14,296 bases of DNA from Candidatus Omnitrophota bacterium (GTDB taxonomy: Bacteria > Omnitrophota > Gorgyraeia > Gygaellales > Profunditerraquicolaceae): the NCBI GenBank assembly GCA_028713875.1, contig JAQTNM010000014.1:1-14296 (forward strand), in the 5' to 3' direction. Below are positions 1 through 6,849 of the stretch, piece after piece. The notes beneath the pieces are model-generated. The model did not search any database. It was not told the DNA's origin and worked only from the letters and a program-made list of their open reading frames with translations. Within the stretch, counting starts at the first letter, position 1, and every line of letters begins with the position of its first letter. The position numbers and the translations under genes are program-made.

Positions 1-594
1 CTCTTGATTAATTTTTGGAAAAACAACTCTTCTATAATCTTCAACCTGCTTTTTAGCAGATATTTCAAAAATATCAACTAAAGATGCCAAATCTTTTTTT
101 AGAGTCGCTCGAATATCGCTATCTAATTGTTCTATTCCATTTGATTTTTGCCCAGCGTGAAGCAAAACAAGGCCACCTAATCCATGTATTTTTTGACATG
201 CTTCTTCAAAGTTGCAGTAAATTTGTTTATCGCCTATTGTTTTGATATCATCTTCTGAAAATTTAAGTGGACAGAGTAATTTGTCATAGATACTTTTTGG
301 AGTAACTGAATTATCGAAAACTCCAATAATGTGTATGCCTTTATTTCCCTTATCGGTTCGTAACTCAACGCCAGGCAAAATCGTTATATTCTTGCCCTTT
401 GCAGCTTTTACGATATCATCAATTCCTTCTACAGTGTGATGGTCTGTAATCGCGATAACAGACAAATTTTCTGTTATTGCTTTTTTCACTATATCTTCTG
501 CTGTCGCGTTACAGCTACCATCCCAATCATAAGAAGCAGGGGTATGGATATGTAAATCCCACTTTCTCCAAATTGATCCGCGCAGTAAATTCAT
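1..594 (-). CDS. TrlF-like PHP-domain protein, N-terminal part (runs off the left edge)
   Basis: I translated this from the reverse complement: 198 codons without a stop, beginning at the ATG at 592-594 and leaving the window at base 1. The N-terminus (MNLLRGSIWRKWDLHIHTP) and the following motifs are those of a PHP metallophosphoesterase domain: H15-x-H17, then T-D51-H52-H53, then PGVE77L, a later H88, and LLH146AG. PHP domains bind two or three metals and hydrolyse phosphoesters. The opening segment resembles the large TrlF-type proteins, in which the PHP domain is followed by an SMC/AAA-like ATPase; that second half would lie outside the window, so the fusion is inferred. The gene follows the restriction endonuclease by 46 nt on the same strand and shares its AT-rich composition, so co-transcription is likely. 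No Shine-Dalgarno is visible. A plain PHP phosphoesterase is the alternative. Confidence 0.8.
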   Translation of the reverse strand, partial: MNLLRGSIWRKWDLHIHTPASYDWDGSCNATAEDIVKKAITENLSVIAITDHHTVEGIDDIVKAAKGKNITILPGVELRTDKGNKGIHIIGVFDNSVTPKSIYDKLLCPLKFSEDDIKTIGDKQIYCNFEEACQKIHGLGGLVLLHAGQKSNGIEQLDSDIRATLKKDLASLVDIFEISAKKQVEDYRRVVFPKINQE

Positions 595-640
595 AGTTAA
601 GTTAGTACTTCAAAAATAGTTGGCAACAATATCTTACTTT

Positions 641-2425
641 TTAGCTTTTTATTTGAGCCTCTGATTCTTGAACCAATTTGGCCAATAATTCCTTTTTATT
701 TGTTTTTGATAACAATTCTGAAAATTCAATGCAGGATTTAAATATCATCCCCACATTTTCTTTCCTTGCGTTAAGTTTTAAATTCTGCTCAAGCTGATGA
801 TGAATTGAGGGAGCGGAAAAAATTCCAATTACTTTCTTGTTATGATTTCCTCTTTTAAATTTAGCAATGTGATCGGGTACGGAAGATGCTTCTGCACAAC
901 TCCACTGGGCGCGGGTTCCTCTAAAAGTTGTTAGTTCTAATACGAATAGATAACTATCTATCTCAAAAACAATATCGGGGTTGCCTTCTTTACCTCCAGG
1001 GGCCGGTTCATCAATTCCATATTTCCCTTCATGGCCATACCAGAAAACTTCATCAATTATATGATTTTCCTTCAAACTATTAAGTAATCTGTAGAACAAA
1101 TATTCTAAGCGCCCGCCTTTCCTTCGATTATCAAAATAATTTTTACCTAAAACTTTTTCTATAACTTTAAGCTTTTTAGAATATTCTTCATCAAATCCAG
1201 CATATTTATCCGATAGCATTTCTTTAATCTTGACTACAATATCTTGTTTGTTTAAACCCGGAGTATGTTCTATTGCTTTTAAATCCAATAAAAATTGCTT
1301 ATCCGCTCTTGTGAACTTAATCTCTCTATTATATATCTCGTTACCTTTTTCTAGATCGTAGGCTATGATTTTATATACTTCATCATCAAAAACAGGAGCA
1401 ACAAAGGACGTTTTTCGCTCCGAAATTACATCACCTTTTACTATATAATCATCTTTATAAATAGTAAGCAAAAGCTCGCTAGCTACATTGGCTTTAAAGA
1501 CAATATCAAAGGGTGGAAATAATCTTTTTGGATCTGAGAAATACTCTTTCCATAAAAACCAATCGTCTTTAAAATCATATATTTCAATATCCTCAAATTT
1601 CTTGAGCAATTGACGTACTTCTTCTTTATTCTTTAATTTGATAGCTGGCAGTTTTGTATCTTTTGTCTTATTGACATTAACAAAATCCCTATCGCAGAGC
1701 CCGGTTGAATAACACAAATACATATAATAACCAGCCGTCGGGGCTTTCACCAAGGTAAGCTTACCTTCATCTGTTTTTTCGTAAGCCCTTATCTCTGCCG
1801 TCCTTTTCTCTGGAGGCAAAGCTCGGAAATTTTTAATACGTTCCCTTAAAAGAGGAAGTTCGTCTTCTGTTTTGGTGTGAAATAAAATATATCCAATTTC
1901 TTCTTTGTCGAGAAAGTCTAATTCTAAAAGAAGCTTTAAGGTCATCCTAAAGGGGAAAACAAGAATATTTTCGCAATCCTTTTTGATGCTAGGATTCGTG
2001 ATAATTAATTTTGACATCTGTTTTGCGAAAACTTCTGAAATGTCTATCAAATCTCCGGCTTCAGAATACTCTTTTATATTCTTATGTTTAGGTACCTGCT
2101 CTATTTTATGTTTCCTTATTAATTCATAGCCAATATCTGTAACCATTATTCTTTGTGGACTAGACGATTCATCTATATACACAAATCCTAAATATTTCGG
2201 TAGATTGGCCAACAATGTTCTTACAGACTGATGGGTTATCGCCTTGCCGGATTCAGTAAGACCGGCTTTACCCATTTCACTACCTAGAGATTCTTGTTTT
2301 CCACTTGACCAAGACTTTCCCAAAAACTTATCCCAACTAAGCACATAAACCATGTATATTGTTTGATGCACGCTACCTCTCTTCGGTATGTGCCAAATTT
2401 CTTTAGTCCTTGTTAATTTAGCCAT
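641..2425 (-). CDS. AlwI/BstNBI-family type II restriction endonuclease
   Basis: A 594-aa protein, close to the roughly 600 aa of the nicking/type IIS enzymes N.BstNBI and Nt.BspD6I. The N-terminal two thirds should hold DNA recognition and linker regions, although no motif there is clear to me. The C-terminal part has a PD-(D/E)XK-like nuclease core: E441 in GGRLEYLF, P483-D484, then E497-L-T499 with 12 residues between D484 and E497, followed by a G-x-R-x-Q-W segment. The E-x-T ending and the trailing Q-W/acidic stretch are what I associate with the AlwI family. Known members cut or nick outside short asymmetric sites. A clear Shine-Dalgarno (GGAG, complement of 2433-2436) precedes the ATG. 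The gene starts 1 nt after the stop of the adjacent methyltransferase, so both modification genes are transcribed ahead of it. Family call is fairly sure; specificity and nicking versus double-strand cutting cannot be told. Confidence 0.72.
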   Translation of the reverse strand: MAKLTRTKEIWHIPKRGSVHQTIYMVYVLSWDKFLGKSWSSGKQESLGSEMGKAGLTESGKAITHQSVRTLLANLPKYLGFVYIDESSSPQRIMVTDIGYELIRKHKIEQVPKHKNIKEYSEAGDLIDISEVFAKQMSKLIITNPSIKKDCENILVFPFRMTLKLLLELDFLDKEEIGYILFHTKTEDELPLLRERIKNFRALPPEKRTAEIRAYEKTDEGKLTLVKAPTAGYYMYLCYSTGLCDRDFVNVNKTKDTKLPAIKLKNKEEVRQLLKKFEDIEIYDFKDDWFLWKEYFSDPKRLFPPFDIVFKANVASELLLTIYKDDYIVKGDVISERKTSFVAPVFDDEVYKIIAYDLEKGNEIYNREIKFTRADKQFLLDLKAIEHTPGLNKQDIVVKIKEMLSDKYAGFDEEYSKKLKVIEKVLGKNYFDNRRKGGRLEYLFYRLLNSLKENHIIDEVFWYGHEGKYGIDEPAPGGKEGNPDIVFEIDSYLFVLELTTFRGTRAQWSCAEASSVPDHIAKFKRGNHNKKVIGIFSAPSIHHQLEQNLKLNARKENVGMIFKSCIEFSELLSKTNKKELLAKLVQESEAQIKS

Positions 2426-2426
2426 T

Positions 2427-3695
2427 TTACTTCTCCAATGCTATTACCCAATCTTCTTTTATTAACCCTCCTCGGCCCTTTCGAGGGATTCTCAGATATC
2501 TATTTTTTATTCTATATGAAAAAAGGTTAACTAAGCGGAAATTTTCCTTTTTTGCAATATCAATTATAACATCACTTGTAGGTATATCTACGTCTCTTAT
2601 TTGACTATTGCCTACCACGATTACATAATGTCCACCATTCTTTAAAAGTGAATAAACTTGCTTTATATTTTCTTGCATGTCATTAAAAAACCTAGATACA
2701 ACAAAAGCCCTCTTTCCATCTTTCTTGTATATTTCTTTTAGGGCCATATCTAATTTAACGCTAAAGTGAGAGGGGGCTTCTTTATTATATACTCTAACCG
2801 GTATGGCCTCTGTTCCAAACTGCCTTTCTTTATAAGCGGGAATTTCTTTCTCTTGGATATGCCCTAGCCATATATTTTCTAATCGCAGCGACCTTACATA
2901 ATCAAAAGCATTAATATATGGTGGAGACGTGACTGCTAAAGATACATTTTGCCTTGTGTAATTCTTTATTCTCGACCTATTTATTTTCTTGGCATTGCCT
3001 CCTATAATAAAACACTTGTTTTTTACGAGACCTTGGTTATCTTTAAGCTCGTTAAGATAATTATCCAAAATCTTTATAAATACAGCGGAAGGATTGAGAG
3101 GACTCTTTTTAATCCTTTTTGATACATAAGGTTTTGGAGAAGTATCGTCTGCAAAAGAACATTTCCTAACAGTGCTTGCTAAACAAAGCATCAGGAAATC
3201 CCTGACTCGCGATTTTTCATTTGAATTATTTAGAATGACAGATTTGATAAAGGAGAGGCCTCTGATTGATTGAGGAGGAAACCAATGAGAAATATTAGAG
3301 AAATCAGGAACAAATTCTTTATATAGTTCTAATTTCCCTTTCGAAATCTTTTCTCTAATTTTTTCAATATCTCTTATATCCTTTTTCGTATACTTATAAG
3401 TTTTAGTTCTTGATATAAGTCTGCTTAAAGGATCAAAATCAATGCCTGCTGCTATCCGGTTGAGCGTGACTGCCTCAAGCAAAGTAGTACCAGAACCACA
3501 AAAAGGGTCTAAAACCACATCCCCTTCTTTAGAGTATTTTTTTATAGCCCACCTGGGAATATGAGGAATAAATTTACAGGGATATTTGAAGAAGCCATGC
3601 GTATAATAATTGACATTATTGCTTGTAATTTCAAAAACAGAATTGAAGCTAGTATCTTCGGGTAACTCAGTAACTTTAATTATTCTTTGTCTCAT
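2427..3695 (-). CDS. SPPY-type DNA methyltransferase (probably N4-cytosine), second of a pair
   Basis: A 422-aa S-adenosylmethionine-dependent DNA amino-methyltransferase. Motif I is D63-P-F-C-G-S-G-T70 (SAM binding), with an acidic motif-II-like GIDFD at 84-88. Catalytic motif IV is T-S-P-P-Y at 256-260. The serine form of this motif is typical of N4-cytosine methylases, but N6-adenine cannot be excluded. Motif I precedes motif IV by about 190 residues, so this is not the beta order seen in M.PvuII-type enzymes; the intervening region could be the target-recognition part. The C-terminal segment YVIVVGNSQI...IPTSD is matched by YCAIVVGNSAY...VPTDT in the next gene, which makes the two paralogues. 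Its ATG overlaps the stop of that gene in ATGA, and it ends 1 nt before the endonuclease start. Role: self-protection of the host against the adjacent endonuclease, presumably on one strand of an asymmetric site. Confidence 0.83.
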   Translation of the reverse strand: MRQRIIKVTELPEDTSFNSVFEITSNNVNYYTHGFFKYPCKFIPHIPRWAIKKYSKEGDVVLDPFCGSGTTLLEAVTLNRIAAGIDFDPLSRLISRTKTYKYTKKDIRDIEKIREKISKGKLELYKEFVPDFSNISHWFPPQSIRGLSFIKSVILNNSNEKSRVRDFLMLCLASTVRKCSFADDTSPKPYVSKRIKKSPLNPSAVFIKILDNYLNELKDNQGLVKNKCFIIGGNAKKINRSRIKNYTRQNVSLAVTSPPYINAFDYVRSLRLENIWLGHIQEKEIPAYKERQFGTEAIPVRVYNKEAPSHFSVKLDMALKEIYKKDGKRAFVVSRFFNDMQENIKQVYSLLKNGGHYVIVVGNSQIRDVDIPTSDVIIDIAKKENFRLVNLFSYRIKNRYLRIPRKGRGGLIKEDWVIALEK

Positions 3696-4969
3696 TTTCT
3701 TAATAAAACGATGCTCTCTCTCAAATATTCCTTTAAATTGCCAATTTTAAGATGTTGCTGAGAACTTGTTTCGTTGGTTCTTGCCACAATTATTTTCTTG
3801 CAACGGAAACCTATATCTTCCCCTATAAGGCCCAAAATAGTGTCAGTTGGTACGGGTAATGTACCGTAAGCGGAATTCCCAACCACTATTGCGCAATATC
3901 CATTTTTTTCAAGTTTTCCAAAAAGAGCTTGGAGCACCTCTCGCATCTGAATAAAATAGTTGTTTAACATGTAAGGAAGCCTTGTATCCCAAAGCTGGTT
4001 TTTCCTGAGATAGCTAATAATATCTGCTAAAATCTCCGGCATATTGTCTAAATTAAACACCTTCTCGATAGAAGCATTAAGATTGGATGATAGCGCAGTT
4101 TTCCTCTTATTTCTTAGTTCTTCATAATTTCTTACAAATCCACCCATCCATAACTCTATTTTGTATACCTCAAAAGGGTCAAAACAATTTGCATAAGGCG
4201 GAGAAAATATAGCGACGTCGAATTTCCCAACATCATATTTTTTTAAATTTATACTTGAATCATTTATTATCCCTGGCTCATGATGAATTGATGAAAGATG
4301 AGAAAGATCGTTATATATCTCCTTGAGTCTATTTTTAAATTCAACAACAGGATCTACTTTATTGATTCTTATTCTCTTTTTTAAACCATTTCCGCCTCTG
4401 CGGTAATTAGAAACTTTCTCAAGAACGGAAAGCCAAGCAAAAAAACAAATGTTTTTTACTCTGATATTCTGCAGATTATCTATTTGTTCCCTTATCTGTA
4501 AAAGTTTATTAAGTCTCCCCGGAGTGAATAAACGACCCAGGAGGCTGAATTCTATATCAAGAGATTTTACTTTCTTTGTAAGTGAAAAATCTTTATTAGC
4601 AAATTCCCCGATTTGTTTTATTTCTGATGTTGTATAATTTCGTGTTTTTACTTCCGATGCAAATGCCGAAAATGGATTAATTTCCACCCCCAAAGAGTCA
4701 TAACCTAATTCTTTAGCCACAACTAACGATGTACCAGAACCGCAAAAGGGGTCTAAAATTCTCGCATTACTTTTGAGATTTATTTCTGTAAAAATATTCT
4801 TTACCAAATCGGGAGAATAACCTTCTTGGTAGTAAAACCATCTGTGGACTGGGATATTTTTGGTCTGTGAAAAATTTACTAAATATTCATAATTTCTATC
4901 CGGATCGGTATTTAACCGTCTATCCAATAACTTATATTTATTCAAGAATTTTTCTTTTGTATTTTTCAT
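3692..4969 (-). CDS. SPPY-type DNA methyltransferase (probably N4-cytosine), first of a pair
   Basis: A 425-aa DNA methyltransferase with motif I D73-P-F-C-G-S-G-T80, an acidic GVEIN at 94-98 and catalytic motif IV F-S-P-P-Y at 255-259. Spacing between the motifs (about 180 residues) and the C-terminal VGNS segment parallel the downstream paralogue. Sequence between the motifs differs strongly, as expected if each copy recognises one strand of a non-palindromic target. It is the first gene of the methylase-methylase-endonuclease operon, giving protection before cutting. Upstream (4970-5040) is very AT-rich with only poor matches to a sigma-70 promoter, and the Shine-Dalgarno is weak (GAAAAG directly before ATG). 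The terminator at 5050-5081 isolates the operon from the genes upstream of it. N6-adenine specificity is the main alternative. Confidence 0.83.
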   Translation of the reverse strand: MKNTKEKFLNKYKLLDRRLNTDPDRNYEYLVNFSQTKNIPVHRWFYYQEGYSPDLVKNIFTEINLKSNARILDPFCGSGTSLVVAKELGYDSLGVEINPFSAFASEVKTRNYTTSEIKQIGEFANKDFSLTKKVKSLDIEFSLLGRLFTPGRLNKLLQIREQIDNLQNIRVKNICFFAWLSVLEKVSNYRRGGNGLKKRIRINKVDPVVEFKNRLKEIYNDLSHLSSIHHEPGIINDSSINLKKYDVGKFDVAIFSPPYANCFDPFEVYKIELWMGGFVRNYEELRNKRKTALSSNLNASIEKVFNLDNMPEILADIISYLRKNQLWDTRLPYMLNNYFIQMREVLQALFGKLEKNGYCAIVVGNSAYGTLPVPTDTILGLIGEDIGFRCKKIIVARTNETSSQQHLKIGNLKEYLRESIVLLRK

Positions 4970-5049
4970 CTTTTCTATATTCTAAATACTATTTTTATTT
5001 TATATTCTTAAAAAGCTTCCCGCAATGTCTGTAGAGTTACACTCACCAC

Positions 5050-5081
5050 AAAAAAACCCTCGCTTAATAAGCGAAGGTTTT
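5050..5081 (-). terminator. Strong rho-independent terminator of the two-gene unit
   Basis: Bases 5053-5065 pair with 5069-5081 around a 3-nt loop, giving a 13-bp stem. On the minus strand the only non-Watson-Crick position is a G-T wobble. The minus transcript then runs into seven Ts (complement of 5050-5056). On the plus strand the wobble becomes a C-A mismatch, so minus is the favoured direction. It lies downstream of the 182-aa gene and upstream of the methyltransferases. Confidence 0.85.
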
Positions 5082-5138
5082 AATTATATTAACGTGGCAG
5101 TTCCCCCTTCGAAACGTACCACACTCGGATTTATAATG

Positions 5139-5165
5139 TTTTTATACATCAAAGCTGTATAAAAA
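5139..5165. repeat. Short perfect inverted repeat in the gap after the 182-aa gene
   Basis: TTTTTATAC at 5139-5147 is the exact inverse of GTATAAAAA at 5157-5165; the flanking A5148-T5156 extends the stem to 10 bp with a 7-nt loop. It sits 22 nt beyond the stop of the 182-aa gene, upstream of the strong terminator. It could be an additional transcript-end structure or an operator. The stem is all A/T except one pair, so it is weak as a terminator. Confidence 0.5.
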
Positions 5166-5187
5166 TCAAGCTTTTTTATCAATAGAT

Positions 5188-5736
5188 TTAATAGTTTGCC
5201 AACGGCGTCCAATTAAATTCGACCTCAATTTTCCTACGATAATCCGTGTTAATCTGTAAGGGTGCCTTCCGAATGTACTCTTCTGCATATTTTCGCTTTT
5301 CATATGGTAAGCCCTTAAGAAAAGATATAATTTCTTCTACTGAAGGTATTCTTTTTTCATTGCTATTAAATCTTGGAGACAATGCTGTCCAAATAACGGC
5401 TTCAAGATTTTTCTGGATAGCCCACTCACCTATTACTTTGTCAAATTCATGTCTTGCATTGCTGTTTGGAGGCCAAGATCCTATATTCGCGATATCAGTT
5501 CTTTCGCGCCTTGCTAATTCCTTTTTGGCTTGATCTAAGTCGGTGATAGACATAAGAGCCCATAAACTTCTAACACATGGCATATCTGCAACAAGAACTA
5601 ATGTAATCCTTTCGCCCTGCGAAAGACGAGCAAATTCAATAGGGAGAAGTGGTCCGTCATTAAACCAAGGTATGCGTACTGGAAGGTCTTGTGGATTCCA
5701 AACCAACGATCCCCAACCTAAGCAGGCTATTTTCAT
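5188..5736 (-). CDS. Conserved hypothetical protein with a GGCT-like N-terminus
   Basis: A soluble 182-aa protein with no signal peptide or membrane segment. It opens with MKIACLGWGSLVWNP, where G7-W8-G9-S10-L11 resembles the Y-G-S-L nucleotide of the gamma-glutamylcyclotransferase (GGCT/AIG2-like) fold, in which this loop lines the substrate pocket. I cannot point to the catalytic glutamate with confidence, so an enzymatic role is only a suggestion. The C-terminal third (SVEEIISFLKGLPYEKRKYAE) is charged and helical. It lies 27 nt after the 152-aa gene and is the last gene before the strong terminator, so the two form one transcription unit starting at the promoter at 6246-6274. No Shine-Dalgarno precedes the ATG (TAAAAT only), so translation may be coupled or leader-independent. 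Composition is AT-rich like the adjacent R-M genes. Confidence 0.7.
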   Translation of the reverse strand: MKIACLGWGSLVWNPQDLPVRIPWFNDGPLLPIEFARLSQGERITLVLVADMPCVRSLWALMSITDLDQAKKELARRERTDIANIGSWPPNSNARHEFDKVIGEWAIQKNLEAVIWTALSPRFNSNEKRIPSVEEIISFLKGLPYEKRKYAEEYIRKAPLQINTDYRRKIEVEFNWTPLANY

Positions 5737-5763
5737 ATTTTAGAATTGAGTTAAAATTAACCC

Positions 5764-6222
5764 CTATTTTGGCTCAAAGTGCCCACACTTAGCACAAATC
5801 TCGTCTGCTTTGGCTAATTCTAATTCTGGCACTTCTTCTCCTGGTTTTATTGGTTTTAATTCAATAATGCTGAACAACTTAGGATCGCAGACGGCTTGTT
5901 CAAAATTCTTACAATTTAAGAAGTCTCTCTCGAGACTCATATTAGTTATTTCCAACCAAGATTTGCCTATGCACTTAGGCAGCCTTTTGATTAATTCATT
6001 CAGCCGTGAATCCGGACCGTCAATAAAAATATAAGTTTTGCTACTTCCAATTAACATTAATTGATTCTTTTTAATAGGCTGTTTCCGGAGATCTTTAAAC
6101 CTTACGAGCTTAAAGTTCTCAATATCTGGATTGACTTGAAATTTATCCCCGGCTCCAAAAAATCGTGCTTCTGTCTTGGCCATCCATTTTATTTCCGGAT
6201 AATTGCCAAATTGTTCAAACAT
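5764..6222 (-). CDS. Hypothetical protein with a C-terminal CxxC, first gene of a two-gene unit
   Basis: A 152-aa protein that I do not recognise. It looks soluble and mixed alpha/beta: a stretch QLMLIGSSKTYIFIDG at about 54-69 reads like adjacent beta strands. Cysteines are at 84, 104, 112, 143 and 146. The last two form C-A-K-C-G-H near the end, which could be half of a zinc site or a redox pair. The start is well supported: AAGGAG (complement of 6228-6233) lies 5 nt before the ATG, and a promoter with a consensus TATAAT lies just upstream. It heads a two-gene unit with the GGCT-like 182-aa gene. Its position between an R-M operon and the comEC breakpoint suggests accessory, possibly defence-related cargo, but nothing in the sequence names a function. 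Confidence 0.7.
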   Translation of the reverse strand: MFEQFGNYPEIKWMAKTEARFFGAGDKFQVNPDIENFKLVRFKDLRKQPIKKNQLMLIGSSKTYIFIDGPDSRLNELIKRLPKCIGKSWLEITNMSLERDFLNCKNFEQAVCDPKLFSIIELKPIKPGEEVPELELAKADEICAKCGHFEPK

Positions 6223-6245
6223 TTTAACTCCTTTTCTTTAACCAC

Positions 6246-6274
6246 ATTATACCTCTATTTCCGATAAATTTTAA
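6246..6274 (-). promoter_or_regulatory. Sigma-70-type promoter of the two-gene unit
   Basis: On the minus strand, TTAAAA (complement of 6269-6274) and a perfect TATAAT (complement of 6246-6251) are 17 nt apart. The predicted transcript starts near 6239, giving a leader of about 17 nt that carries the AAGGAG of the 152-aa gene. The -35 box overlaps the stop codon of the 54-aa gene. Confidence 0.62.
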
Positions 6275-6435
6275 CCTTTTCTTAATACAGATAGCAGACG
6301 TCTTAATTCTCTTGCATTCAGCTTATCCGCTTCTTTCAGTCCACAATCGTGCCTCAAAAACAGATAAAACCTTATCATCGCTTTTGTTTCCTCAATCAGT
6401 TTCCTGTGCCTTATATTCCAGAGCCATGTAAACAT
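6271..6435 (-). CDS. Small basic hypothetical protein (54 aa)
   Basis: A 54-codon gene read from the reverse complement: ATG at 6433-6435, TAA at 6271-6273. The product starts MFTWLWNIRHRKLIEETKAM, is rich in Arg, Lys and Leu, contains a single Cys (residue 31), and looks largely alpha-helical, with an aromatic first third and a C-terminal LNARELRRLLSVLRKG. It has no signal peptide and no known motif that I can name. The best evidence that it is real is an almost perfect Shine-Dalgarno, AGGAGG, 6 nt before the ATG. It follows the tandem ribbon-helix-helix gene by 56 nt on the same strand, so the two may be co-expressed, as in a regulator/partner pair. Function unknown. Confidence 0.6.
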   Translation of the reverse strand: MFTWLWNIRHRKLIEETKAMIRFYLFLRHDCGLKEADKLNARELRRLLSVLRKG

Positions 6436-6491
6436 CTTGCCACCTCCTATTATAATTGACGCAAGAGATGGTAAAATCTAACAGGAATTAT

Positions 6492-6842
6492 TTATACGGC
6501 AAAACCCTCTACCGCCTCCCTTACCAGCTCGGATATTTTTCTGCCGGTTTTCTCGCATAATTCCCTTAACCTCGCATCCTGTTCTTTTCTTACGGTGCGT
6601 GGCAAAACCTTGAGGCCAACAGGTGGGGTTTTACGCAAAGGCTCGCAAGGCAGACCTTTCTGTTTAACATGCCGGAAATAGACATCAAGTATCCTTCTCA
6701 ATGCCGCTGATTCGGTTTTATCCTCTTTATAAGCCAAATTCCCCAGTTTCCTGGTCAACTCCGGCGTTAAGCCGACATAAATGGTAGTGTAATTTCTTGG
6801 ACCCGCGCCCGTCTTAACCAGCCGTTTCTTTTCATTAGGCAA
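6492..6842 (-). CDS. Tandem ribbon-helix-helix DNA-binding protein
   Basis: A 116-aa protein holding two CopG/Arc-like ribbon-helix-helix units in one chain: residues 18-57 (beta strand TTIYVGLTPE, then helices ending RRILDVYF) and residues 78-114 (LKVLPRTVRKEQD, then the KISELVREAVE helix). A Pro/Lys-rich linker joins them. RHH proteins normally dimerise to make the DNA-binding sheet, so a tandem copy could act as a pseudo-dimer, as in TraY-like proteins. Likely role: repressor or accessory DNA-binding factor, possibly for the 54-aa neighbour. The start is uncertain: the frame has no ATG or GTG, TTG at 6840-6842 is the only usual option, and no Shine-Dalgarno precedes it. The frame stays open upstream to the comEC break, so the native 5' end may have been lost when the junction formed. 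Confidence 0.6.
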   Translation of the reverse strand: MPNEKKRLVKTGAGPRNYTTIYVGLTPELTRKLGNLAYKEDKTESAALRRILDVYFRHVKQKGLPCEPLRKTPPVGLKVLPRTVRKEQDARLRELCEKTGRKISELVREAVEGFAV

Positions 6843-6849
6843 GATAGTT

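Noticed and set aside
4970..5040. Promoter of the R-M operon
   Set aside because: AT-rich sequence gives several TATAAA-like hexamers, but none has a good -35 at 16-18 nt (best is TTGCGG at 15 nt), so no site can be chosen.
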